Shown here: positions 48,990 to 59,875 of the stretch, one piece after another
Layout of the letters: each line of letters begins with the position of its first letter
Position numbering within the stretch: the stretch's first letter is position 1
DNA from: Sipunculus nudus
Lineage: Eukaryota > Annelida > Sipuncula > Golfingiida > Sipunculidae
Length of the DNA stretch: 64,000 bases
Direction of reading: 5' to 3'
Assembly: GCA_026874595.1 (NCBI GenBank)
Contig: CM049313.1
Span: forward strand, 17,483,508-17,547,507
The notes under the pieces: generated by a model
What the model saw: only the letters and a program-made list of their open reading frames with translations
Told to the model about the DNA's origin: nothing
Databases searched by the model: none
Made by a program: the position numbers and the translations under genes

Positions 48990-49260
48990 TTCACTTTACT
49001 CTTATAACAATTATAGGAGGGCATCAATTAAGAGCTCCACTGAAATCTGACGTATTCATCAAGGTTGAGTTACCGCATGAACGGCTTTCTGTTCGCCTAG
49101 TGATAGCAAAATCAGTATTACATCTCTTAATGGCCGTTCAATCATTGAGAGTCCGCTGATTGGAGGAATTGTGCAGATTGGGAGGTCTATCAGCCATTTG
49201 ACTAAACAGCTGGTTAATTTGATGGGTGCCATTCATTACCAGTTGGTATGAAGCAAATCA
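48990..49260. other. Candidate conserved non-coding block
   Basis: A GC-balanced, repeat-free 270 bases. Words typical of transcription-factor clusters include ATCAATTAAGAG, GTTAATTTGATGG and TTCATTACCAG, and there is no open frame. This is an inference from texture only. Confidence 0.2.
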
Positions 49261-49532
49261 TGATTTGAAGAAATATGGACTTTTCAATTAGCCAACGTCC
49301 TGTCTAACAACACGTTATGACCTGTTTGTAATATCTGGATAATCCTTCAAACACTTTAATATATAGGAGAATACTAAGCAAACAAACTGAAACAAGCATA
49401 GTTAGTTTTGATGATCTGACGATCACATAAAACATAAAACAAGTCATGATACGCTTTCAAAAGCCTTTTATATATAATATGAACAAACATCTTATTTCTA
49501 TATATATGTGAACCCCCAACAATCGACTACAT
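49261..49532. other. No feature seen
   Basis: AT-rich spacer with a short (TA) run near 49500. Confidence 0.5.
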
Positions 49533-49682
49533 CAGGCGCGGATCTAGGAATTTTTACAGGGAGGGATCAACGGGTGTCATGCATAAAAAGTGTCAGAAAA
49601 AAGGTCGTTGGTTAAAAGCATTCAAGGGGGGTTCACGCCCCCAAAACCCCGTGTCATGCATAAGATTTGTCTAAAAAACCGC
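49533..49682. repeat. GCGGATCTAGGA-type dispersed repeat
   Basis: Begins GGCGCGGATCTAGGAATTTT. It has an internal duplication, GTGTCATGCATAA at 49574 and again at 49651 (77 bases apart), each followed by a GTGTCAG/TTGTCTA phrase and A-runs. GGGGGGTTCACGCCCCC (49626-49642) can pair with itself. The opening resembles, on the opposite strand, TCTAGATCCGCCACT inside the foldback element at 11209-11221. Confidence 0.55.
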
Positions 49683-52600
49683 GCCTACTAAATGTTTGTT
49701 AAATCATCCAGTCCCATGGTGGCAGACCCCCTAAAATCTTGGCCAGTGTCCCTATAATCGAGGATTAGACTGGTGTACATGTAAGTAATATCTGGTGTAT
49801 TCAGTCGTAATAAAATATATATGTTGTTCTCAAGATATAACCATCCCGACAATAATTTCAAGTTGTTAGAGTGATATAACAAGGTGTGTACGTCACAATA
49901 AAAATAACAAATAACGACATATTACTCTGTTATCAAATAAACTAGATTTTTTAAATTAGCATTTGTGAACACTTCTACAAGTTTAGTACAGTTAGTATCT
50001 GCATATTTTTCAAAATTGTTCATACCTAGCGGGGTACCCTTTCCGGAAAGGAATGTTAAATATTACTAGTTGTGTTTATTTTTGTGAGATAAAATAACAT
50101 CAGATTTGAACAATATATCAGTACACGCTCTCAAAATACGATGTTATGCTCATTAGGCAAGTTTTCAGTATCATTACCCGAAAGACACAGCATCAGCCTC
50201 AAACAGAGTCGTGGAAAACGGTGCGTTCACCACAAGTCGGCTTACAGAATCCACAATCAGCGATTATTTTGGTCGGAACATGCTCTAAAGGGAGATTGAT
50301 TTTGGAGAAATACCCGGAGGTCCGGCGCGTGGGTGGCGGCAGGGAGGGCCGGTCGGTGTAAATAAACATATCGGCGTCCTAGTGCGTCATGTTTTATTTG
50401 TGGTACTGATCTGATACATTTCATTTGCCACTATTGGAAGAGGCTAATTGTATTACGGTGTCCTGTCAATTATTCTAAGCAGTTCAGGTATAATTGTTGC
50501 TATTTTTCACTTTTGTCGATAAGTTCACAAAAGGGCTGCTGAAGAGGGATGCATCTTTGTTGAGTTTATTTATTACAAGAGCCTCCCGATTAATATAAAT
50601 TAGTGTTGTTATTTCATTAACCTGGATGTACCATCCGTATAATATAACTATGAAAAATAAAGGATGTCTACCGGGCGGAATTAAAATATGGGGCTGTGTG
50701 CTGCCTTGGTTGAAGGTGTGTTTGTGTGCAATCAATCCCTGAATAACGTCATTTGGATTAAAGGTACTCTGTAAAATGGAACAAAAATCATTGCATCTGC
50801 ATTTACCAGGGTTTAAAAGAACGCAGTGATAAGCGTTGGTGACGCTCGAAATCTCTTTTGGGCGCGCGAGTGGACCGAGAGGATCAAAGCCGTCCCATTA
50901 TATCTGTATCAGACGATTGCGACTACCTCGATCAAAGCAGTTATTTGCGTAAGCTCTGCAATCAGATAATTTTATAATGAAACTAGAAAATTGCATCCAA
51001 ATGGATACATTCCTCCGCCATATGGGTGTCCCTATTATGGGTTGCTCCCTTACTGGTGTGTGCATCCACACACCTCAGAACTGAAAGCCGCGTTTAAAAA
51101 AACCCTACGAACACACTGGAAACCATAACTCTGAGGTACTAGGCGCCCGACCGTGACGTGAACAGGTGGCTGCCGCCTGAAATTTATCATGTCTAAGCAT
51201 CTTATATAGCTTTCTTGCCTAAATGGCAGGTGGCGCCACCCATAATCATGTTTACGTGGCAGACATCAAAGCTAATATGCAACAAAGCTCACTCTATTTG
51301 TCCTTTCCATTTAATTCATACCTCACTTCACCCGTGCCACTCTGATTTCGGCGGGTACGTGTAGTCGCTTTTCTTAACTTTCCCATGTTATTGTGTACCC
51401 TATGTCACCATTTGTTCGGTTCACAAAGCTAGGCCCTAATAAAGTGTCCTTTAGGTTATGTCCCCAATATATTTTGGACAACGTACAAAACAAGTAAAAA
51501 TAACTAGTAAATATAATTATTGATTGATCGGAATAAAAACTTATATTTTCACCAAAATAAATTTCTTGACTGCGTGAAAATAATTGGCTATTACGTTGAC
51601 TGAAACGTGGTTCACAGCATGGAAGAGACGCCATTTACAATAAGAAAATCGTGACCTATAGGGGCCTAATCACCAATAAATTAGGGATCATAATTCTAAA
51701 TGTTTATCTTTCCAATGTTAAGGCATTAATGTAGGTTTGGCTATCCACAGGAAAAATATGCCTCTCCATTAAAGATACAACCTACCATCAAATCAAATTT
51801 TCAGTCACACTTCGCTCAGTGTAAACCTGATTCTGTCATCTTACATGCCATCCTACATGCACACGTGCATGCCAAAATAACTGAATGTTTTCAATAGTAA
51901 CACTTTTATATCTTAGAGACGATTGTCCACTGAAAAAAGGGAAAATAGAGAAGATTATGGCCTAAGTGCCGGAAAGTTTAAGAAATTATATACCAGTTTT
52001 ATAGCAAAAAATAGGAAATAATGAGACTCGGTAGAGACAACCTATCTATATATTTCGTTTTGTGTCATATTTGTAACTACTTGTAGTGGAAAACATCTAG
52101 GTATTCACCTTTCCAACGGATTGGTACAAAATGAAAAATGCCTTTCCGTGCACGTTTTTTGTCTGAGACAAGCGGAAATGCATTATAACGACCCCTGTAA
52201 AAAGCATGTTGAATTAACACGAAAGATAGCGTCTATTCTTTGATATTATTTGGTACCTGCCAAAAAATTGCCCTGAAACCGTTGGCTTTCTTATGTACAC
52301 CAGTGTTAAAAAAAGTGTACCGGGCGCGATCACAGGCGTTAACCTAAACACTGTCTACTTTCCTGGCCACAACACCTGTCAAGCAGGAGATGCCCTGACA
52401 TAAAAATGTAATACATGTTGCCGCTGGCTGAGGCATCGCATGTTGTGGTGACTTAGGGCTGGGACCCATTACGAGGGGTTACACTTTCCTACTAAAGTCA
52501 TTTTAGCTGAGGCCTCTGGACCTACTGTAAAAATAAATTGCGTAAGGTTATGTAATGAATTTACATTCGGCTCATGGACCATAATGTCCATCCACATGTA

Positions 52601-54535
52601 GGTCCATGTATTGACTATAGTTTGGACTACTCTTTGTTTAGGATCGGTCTTGTGTGCGCAAAGTCGGACTGCCGGTCACACGGTCTTGTTTTTGTAAACA
52701 GCCATACGGTGATTGTGTTTACTAACACCCAGACCCATAACAAGATGTTAAACAGCTAAGGGTATAGGTACTGAAAAAGTTTGCTGGGACGAATGAGTAA
52801 GCTAGAAGCATTTGAAATAGCTTATTCTCATATGACGGGAAATACCGTGAGAATTTCCGGTTTTTTAATTCAGGTCTTATTTATTTATAAAAATTTATTT
52901 CAACAGAATATCTGATTCAGCAAGCGATGTTTTTAATGTGGTCCTGTTACAATTTAAAAACTATGATACAACTGACATAAAGACAGTGGTGCAACATTGA
53001 TGTAGATAATATGTATCACATAAGGTACATTAATGGTTGAACAATCCAAAAAAATAACATAGGCTATCGGTAAAAGCTACTATTTTTAACATGGAAACGT
53101 TGTAAACTAGAAAGATATTATATTTATGTATGAGAACGTACACTTAAATAAATTGTTCATGTAAATCGTAAATGGAATATAAAAGGTTAAAAAACATTAA
53201 AAAAAATTACTTTTCTTGGAGTGCCCGTTTAAAAATCTTCTTTGAAGAATTTGGCTTTACGTATTTGAGTAGCGAGTTTGTACCAGTGAAACCTCCCGAG
53301 TATAAACAAGAAGTCGTTACTGAACGTTTGTCAAAAGCTACCCCAGGGGTAACCGCCTTCAGCGACGAAGCTTCTGAAGACCTTTGATGGGTCGACTATT
53401 TCGCCACCTGCACGTTGACATTATAAGGCGATAGGATTGTATTATCTTTGTGATAATTGTAATGGACAATGTGACTTTATAACTTCAGCATCTTGTGTAA
53501 GTATCACATTTAGAAACAAAAATATTGGCAACATGAAATGATTTTGATTTCCAATGTTCACTGTTTTGGTCCAAGGTGGTTTATCGCTAAGACCCGTATT
53601 TGTGGCGATATGGCTTTGTGTACTGTGCCTGTAAAATACCGGGGTATCCACAAATTTCAACAGATATTTTTGAGCATTATAAGTGAAGAAATTTCGAGTA
53701 AATTAAGACAGATATTAGTATTGGTTTTCTCCTTTTTTAGAGATATAGATCGAGTAAAGCATATAATCCCACTCACGTGCGTATGTGGGGTGGTGACCAA
53801 AATCCACTATCACATATATCTAAACATTTAGTCACCTTTTGAGGTTACTGACGGGAGAGAACAAGACATTTCTATAGCATAGTGACCGAGTTTTAGGCAT
53901 TTTGGGTTTTGAGGTTCAATAATTCTCGTTTGACTACGCACGAAGTGAGAGTAATAAGAGAGGAAAAAATAAAATCAGTGTTTTAAACTTAATATCTCTC
54001 ATGTTTAGTATGGTCATCAAAGCTTAATTAAAGTGAAGAGTTCACTATAACATTTTTAGCTATACTTACTTGTGTAACTGGTATTGCAAAAATTGAGCAG
54101 TTAAGTGAGCTAAAGGGTTTATTCATCTGCCAGTCATATCACCTCATTAGTATATGAACAAAGTTATGATTAAAACTAGTCATGATAAATTAAAGATACA
54201 TAACCATAAATAGGTTCCTTTGTACAACATCTTGATCACACCAACGATTATTTATTCAGCAGCTTATATGTCTTAATGCATATCATACCTTAAAGGATCA
54301 GATTTTATATTCTATTGGATAAAACAAACAAGTTTAGCCCTATGGTTTCCATTACATGCATCTATACTGAATATAAAACAAAATTCAAGCATAGAGGGGT
54401 CATATTATGTATGCCCAGAGCCACCAGCGGCACTAGCTGGAGGAAAGTACTGGCTTAATTTTTTTTTTTTCACATCACAAATACCGTCAGGTTTATCCTG
54501 TTTAGTAATGATCAGCTAATTAGCTGAAAGGGTTA
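49683..54535. other. No firm feature
   Basis: Contains one isolated GGTGGCGCCACC palindrome at 51229-51240. The ORFs at 50146-50361, 50484-50735, 51374-51634 and 52574-52759 show no domain. The 71-codon frame at 53172-53387 is lysine-rich and ends in an acidic tail, but has no supporting features. Confidence 0.4.
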
Positions 54536-54961
54536 ATGGTATTTAACTACAGTGTGAGTCCAGCAACTGCCCAGGATGTGTTCACCGAGAAAGATATCAA
54601 AAGAGCATGCCCTCTTTGCAGCACACTGTTTGCCCAAGCAGTGCTCTTAACCAACCATTGGTCTTTAGCACCGAAACACCTCATGCTCGACTTTGTGGGA
54701 TATGTAAAGATTTATCTAGCTGGTGACAAGGCCAGATGCAGCCCGTGCAGTGGCTATTATTTGGTAACAGTAATCATGCTTGTACTCTACTCTGGACCAT
54801 GTTATGTAATATGTGAGACTGGCCACAAGTTTTTGCTTACAGTGCTCAGCAGTCTAAACATACACCACTATGGACAGGTACATTTGTACAACATGATGTC
54901 CACTGGTGACTGCAAATACGAATCTGAGAAAATCAGAGAATTTATATTTCACCCATCCATT
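54536..54961 (+). CDS. Unclassified 146-residue ORF near Gypsy remnant
   Basis: One of the two longest open frames in the window and one of the few not made of AT repeats. It starts at the alternative codon TTG/ATG region near 54536 and ends at TGA 54974-54976 after SIAFIQ. It contains two CxxC pairs (CPLC near residue 25 and CSPC near 68) and a hydrophobic stretch around YYLVTVIMLVLY (73-84). The CxxC...H spacing is not a clean zinc finger. No signal peptide is seen. It sits 190 bases upstream of a decayed Ty3/Gypsy pol fragment and ends at a perfect inverted repeat, so it may be debris of a mobile element. Alternatively it is a chance frame. No function is assigned. Confidence 0.2.
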
Positions 54962-54976
54962 GCTTTTATTCAGTGA

Positions 54977-55050
54977 ACCCCCTCTGGGGCGGACAGTCAC
55001 GGGGCCGGACGATTTGTTTGTTATAGCGTGGTGTCCGCCCCAGAGGGGGT
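54977..55050. repeat. Perfect 19-bp inverted repeat (hairpin)
   Basis: ACCCCCTCTGGGGCGGACA at 54977-54995 is the exact complement of 55032-55050, around a 36-base GC-rich loop. A third half-site, TGTCCACCCCAGAGGGGTT, lies at 57444-57462 with two mismatches. Confidence 0.9.
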
Positions 55051-55167
55051 CGGGCCCAGGAGGTCTGGCTGCGGCCACATGCCGGAGGGCCAAATATGGT
55101 ACTTAATCAATCATGAAAGCTGGCATTTTTCATCTAATATTTGATCTTACATATATGTTATATTGTA

Positions 55168-55815
55168 GGGCAGGGTCATGTAAATCCTGTTGATGCTTAA
55201 ATGTGCTATTTCTGCATTTCCTAAACCAGAAAACAAACAGCAAATAATGCATTTTTTTGGTATGGTTTGATACTACAGAAAGTTTTGCCTAATTTTTTTT
55301 GCTGTAGCTGAACCTTTAACTCCTTTTTTTAAAGAAGAAACAAAAGTTTGTATGGAATGTTCAGTGCGAAAATGCATTCCAGAATTTGAAAGCAATTCTG
55401 CAAAGTTCACCAGTTTTACCAGCTCCTGACTTTCTGTACCCTTCAAGTAAGCTGTAGATGCTAGTGATACTGCTGCAGGTGCTGTGTTGTTACAAGAAGG
55501 CAGTGACGATCATCCAATTTGTTATTTTTCAAGAAAGTTTAATGCAAACCAAATAAACTACTCCACTATTGAAAAAGGAATGTTTGGCTTTGATTTTAGT
55601 TTTGCAACATTTTGAAGTTATGTTACTTCTTCTATCAAGCCTATCATTGTTTTCAGTGATCACAATCCCCTCACATTCATGAAAAAGTTAAAGTAGAAAA
55701 ATTCAAAGATTGTTGAGATGGAGTTTGTTTTTACAGGATTACAATCTTGGAATCAGTCACATTAAAGGGTAAGACAATGTGTTTGCTGATTGCTTATCGA
55801 GATGTTTATGGAATG
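55168..55815 (+). pseudogene. Decayed Ty3/Gypsy RT-RNase H fragment
   Basis: Across three shifting frames the translation gives the expected order of a Gypsy polymerase. First is the end of the RT palm/thumb (AISAFPKP near 55200, then YYRKF at 55271). Next is the thumb/connection (AEPLTPFF at 55307, then C-x2-AF-x2-LK and PVLPAPDF near 55345-55435). RNase H starts at VDASDTAAGAVLLQE (55454), continues with ICYFSRKFNANQINYSTIEK and VFSDHNPLTFM, and ends LGISHIKG and DNVFADCLSRCL (about 55752-55805). Stops (for example TAG at 55451-55456 region, TAG after KKLK, TAA after HIKG) and at least two frameshifts (near 55339 and 55578) show it is dead. The 5' RT catalytic region and the integrase are missing. 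Confidence 0.85.
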
Positions 55816-55893
55816 TTGTAAAAATTTAGTGATTGTGACCGCAAGAAGAATGGGTTTTAGAGAAAACTTTCTTTTTTCTTACAGCAGGGTGAG

Positions 55894-56363
55894 TGTTACA
55901 TGTGTCTGTTTATAATGCGCAGGCATTCTGATTCGTGTAAGCCGCTAACCGTGTTCGTTGCTATGGGATGCGCGAGTTGGGTTTTGGCTTGCGTGTGAAG
56001 TGTGAAACGTGGAAACACAGCGTTCTTTGTGTTCTATATAGTTTAGGTCCGTTCAGGCGCTGTGGGCACAAGTGTATTGTTATGTTCTTTGGAATGTGCC
56101 AGAATGGAAAGTTCCGGGCTTGAGGTGAAAAAGCTATAAATTAGGGGCTGTGTTTAGAGTCGGCAGAGAGAGAAAGGAAAATACCAGCAAGCACTAAGAG
56201 TCTTACTTTTTTATCAGTTTTGGGACCTTACCGATAATTGCAGTGGTGTCAGATATTCAATGGACTTAAAACAGATTTAATACGGACTGTCTCCAGTTTG
56301 ACTTGGGATTATTACTATTTGTGTGGATTATTGGTGTTAAAGGACTCATGTTGAGCTCTGACA
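55894..56363 (+). mobile_element. Candidate LTR after the pol remnant
   Basis: A purine-rich GCAGGGTGAG precedes TGTTACATGTGTCTG at 55894, a typical LTR start after a polypurine tract. Two ends are possible. One is GATAATTGCA at 56242, followed by the primer-site-like GTGGTGTCAGA (length 349). The other is CTCTGACA at 56363, followed by GTGGTGGTATCCAG. The sequence has more balanced GC than its surroundings. Only one copy is seen, so the ends cannot be confirmed by a partner LTR. Integrase is absent between the RNase H remnant and this LTR. Confidence 0.4.
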
Positions 56364-57360
56364 GTGGTGGTATCCAGAAATCAAAGCCTAGGATCCGAAC
56401 ACTCTGGAACTCTACATTTTGATTGTTATACTGTGTTATTTTATTGATTTAGTGTATTGAAATGTTAGGATTTTTCTCAGAATAAATTATAATTATTTGT
56501 CAACAAAAAACACTGACTTATTTGTTCATTCCCCTAGACATTTCTTTATTTATTCCCTTAGACATTTCACGCTGCCTAGTTTTGCGGAATCTGATTTTTT
56601 TTATCTCCGTAACAAAAAATTATTACTACTGGCCGTTGTGTTTTATTTTGATATGAGGCTTTTAATATTAACTGGAACATTATCTTCATTACTTGTTAGA
56701 AAATAATGTTCTATCATTGACAGGACTTACTCGTCTCGACGTATACATTTCTGCACTGGGACCGTACTATTAATTAACTACTCACTCTTTCCATTATATT
56801 TAAAGAATCGCTTATGGAATAAATAAATTTCTGATATCTCGTTCAAGTTTTGTTTAACAATCTTTCGGGAGCCTAAGCAAATATGACAAATAAATGCATG
56901 CTATCACATACGCCTTGTGATTGGTAGGCAGGACTAATTTCCGTGATGCAAATGTTACAGGATCGGGCATTGGTTGCTATCGCTTAGCCGCCGACCCAGG
57001 CGAGAGGTCATGACCCGTGACTTTTATCGTCCGGGTGTGTAACAGATACGTACCTACCCTCGCCCCTGGGCCCATGATAGAATAATGTGGACCCGATTCA
57101 AAATTATTACGTACCTTCACTAAAAGTTCGACACAATAAAAACTCCATGAATTTCGTCATTTTAGGGGCACTGCTAAAAGGATACATAAATAAATGTTCC
57201 TGTCGAAAAATAAAGTAAATTGAGTAAAACTTGCTCCGGTCTTATAGTCATAGCAATTAATATGCCTTAATCGTAATAACATAAAAGTGATATAAGGCGT
57301 ACTGGAAGCAGACCATATTTGCAATTTTAAAGTATTTCTGCCGACTTCGATCGGGGCGGC
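56364..57360. other. No firm feature
   Basis: AT-rich. The frames at 56497-56706 and 57157-57450 (minus) lack support. Confidence 0.45.
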
Positions 57361-57367
57361 TGCTTGG

Positions 57368-57555
57368 GTGTCCGTTAGTCGGGGGATTTTAGTCAACGGA
57401 CAGAAAAAAAGTGTCCGTAAAAAAAGTGTCCTGAATAGCGGAGTGTCCACCCCAGAGGGGTTCTGAAAGTAGTAAAAACGCTTGGTCTGCCCAAAAAGTG
57501 TCCTTTAGGCGGGATCTTCGCCCAGGAGGGGTGTCCGCAGCGGTGTTTCCCTGTA
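57368..57555. repeat. GTGTCC-rich degenerate repeat
   Basis: GTGTCC occurs at 57368, 57411, 57426, 57443, 57498 and 57531. Most copies are preceded by A or G runs and several are followed by GTAA, TGAATAGCGG, ACC or TTTAGGCGGG, and the stretch closes with CGGTGTTTCCCTGTATACAG. One unit overlaps the half-site of the inverted repeat at 55 kb. It is probably the terminal part of a dispersed element. Confidence 0.6.
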
Positions 57556-58060
57556 TACAGTAAGCTCTCCAGAAATAATCAAAGAAATTGAACAGACCTG
57601 GCCATACATTTTGGTAAATGAAACCATCTCCTAAATGTTACAAATAAAACATATTTTTGGCCCACAGAAACCCGCATTAAAAATCATATATAATTTTTTT
57701 AACCAAACCCGCCCTGCAAAATCATGAAAAAGTCAACCCTCAAGGGCGCGCGGGGCATTATAGGCTGCGCACTGTGCAGCCGGCGGGGCAGTTTCTGGCC
57801 CAATCAGGGCTCTATGGGCGAAAAAAACCCTCAGTTAAGCATCCCCCTAATTTATATATGAGCAAATCAACAAAAAAGTGCAACAAGCATTTGAAGTAAT
57901 GTAAATAATTTCTAGTATTCCTTCAGACTATTTTATCTATTTTATATTTTAATGAGACTAACTACTCTGTCAATGCTTTGCACAAGTTTTCTTTCCTTTG
58001 ATGCATTTGAATGAAGGTTATGGTATGTAAACTTGTGTTGGATTTGACAATATTAAGGTT
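57556..58060. other. No firm feature
   Basis: Contains the C/G-rich patch CAAGGGCGCGCGGGGC near 57741 and otherwise AT-rich sequence. Confidence 0.4.
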
Positions 58061-58200
58061 TGTAATCATGCCTGTAATCATGATTACTTTTTGATGTAGT
58101 CATGAAGTACTCGTAATCGTAATGGATTACAGGAAATTATTTTGGTAATCGTAACTGATATCGTAATCATATACTTTTATAGTAATCGTAATCTTAATCG
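58061..58200. repeat. GTAATC-rich degenerate repeat
   Basis: GTAATC and its complement GATTAC recur about ten times in 140 bases (GTAATCATGATTAC, CGTAATCGTAATGGATTAC, AGTAATCGTAATC). The pattern is partly self-complementary, as in subterminal regions of some MITEs. The element ends are not identified. Confidence 0.6.
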
Positions 58201-59839
58201 AGTTCATATATTAAGTTATCACGCCATGTCTGATACCCAGTAAACCGTACTGTAGCAAGCAATGGCAAAGGAGTCAAAGAACAATTTAAAGCATCTTATA
58301 ACCACTGCGAGTGTGCCAATAACCACGTTTTCATGCAATAATGTTCAAACCAAAAGGACAGATTTTATAACATGATTAGTCATAACGTAATTTAAGTGTG
58401 GCTAACACTCCGTTTTGTTGATTAATCAAACAATTTCACCTTATATGTCTCCGTTCCAAAGCGTGCTTATTGAGTATTAAACCGATCCTGGGTAATAAGA
58501 ATATGATATATCGACCAAACATGATTAAAACACTCTACCAGTTTGGATGACAAAAATAATGTCATACAATGCAAATTGCATGATTCTAATTATCTCTTTG
58601 AGCAGATGGCTGAAAATGATTAAATCCAATAACGATTAAAACGGCATTTAATGTATATGTTTGTGCTACTCAGAAATCAGACACTGCACGGAGTCCAATA
58701 TTAATCATACATCTGCTATGTGATTCACGTTCTCGTTCCGGTTATTTTCAAGTAATATTATGTTTAGCCCTATTTTTCCAGTATAAATGAATAACAGGGA
58801 TATCGTGTACCTAATTCAAATAAAACTGTACGTTATGTATAAATGGACTCAACATAAGTGACATAAAATGATATATATCAAAACTATGTGTCTCATGTGT
58901 GTTACCTATAAAAAGAATGACATACCAGAAGCTCTCATAATAAAAGAAACCCACTTAATACTGCAATGTCTGTAAGAACGTAATAATATTTGAGAAATGA
59001 ATAACGCAGCTTTTTTAATTCCTCGAGAATAATAAAGTCAACATAATTTTAAAAGATTCAGAAAGCAGTCGTTGTGAAAGATGGAATTAGCAATAAATGT
59101 CTCGACTTCTTGTCAACATAACGAGAGGATTTATGAGATACTGCTGTATAATATTGGTTTTAGCGAGAAGAACAATTGTTGAATATTCTACTGTCGACTT
59201 AAAATGCTTAAAATATATTTTTAATCATTTTAAGATGAATCAAAGAGTTCAAACATTTGATGCAAGTATAATTTCCCATTCCGTACCTCAGGGCCCGATA
59301 CCGTTTATTTACCAAGGAATTCCTACACAACGAAAATCATTATATGTAATTTATAATGGCTAAATATCATATATAACTATGACTCTCACAACACACGAGG
59401 GTTGCTAAGGTGGCATGTAAAGGACATACAGTAAATTAATTTTTATCACGTTTCCACGTGATAGTACAGGAATACAGAAATAAGGTGTACCACACTAAAT
59501 CTTTATACTATGAAATGCCTATTGAATTCTTTTGTGGAAAGATCTGAGGGGAATGTTTTAGCAACTGTCTCATAAAAACGTTTAATTTCCCGAAAGAGAA
59601 AGGGGACAAACGGTACTTGGTGGCCTCATAAAATGTAAGGGGGAAATGTCCTCCCCCCCCCCCCCCCAGCCTATAATTAAGTGCCATGGCTGATATCTTC
59701 TCTTGTAAACTTTAAAAGATATAAAATAGAAAAAAAGTGTTTTAGTTTGTTTCATATGTTCAGTCAAGAAGGGCTTAACCTTAAACGCAGAAACCCTAAA
59801 CAAATTCAGTAAAAAATTCTGAAAAAATGAGCAAGTTGT
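58201..59839. other. No firm feature
   Basis: AT-rich, with a poly-C run at 59653. The 88-codon frame at 59097-59363 and the 94-codon minus frame at 59582-59866 have no domain support. Confidence 0.45.
59653..59667 (+). repeat. Poly-C tract
   Basis: Fifteen consecutive C residues. Confidence 0.95.
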
Positions 59840-59840
59840 T

Positions 59841-59875
<35 letters not shown>
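59840..59875. repeat. (AC)n(AT)n microsatellite
   Basis: About 13 AC dinucleotides followed by a short AT run. Confidence 0.95.

Noticed and set aside
53172-53387. 71-codon lysine-rich ORF
   Set aside because: No recognisable domain, no promoter or splice signals. It could be decayed coding DNA but cannot be supported.
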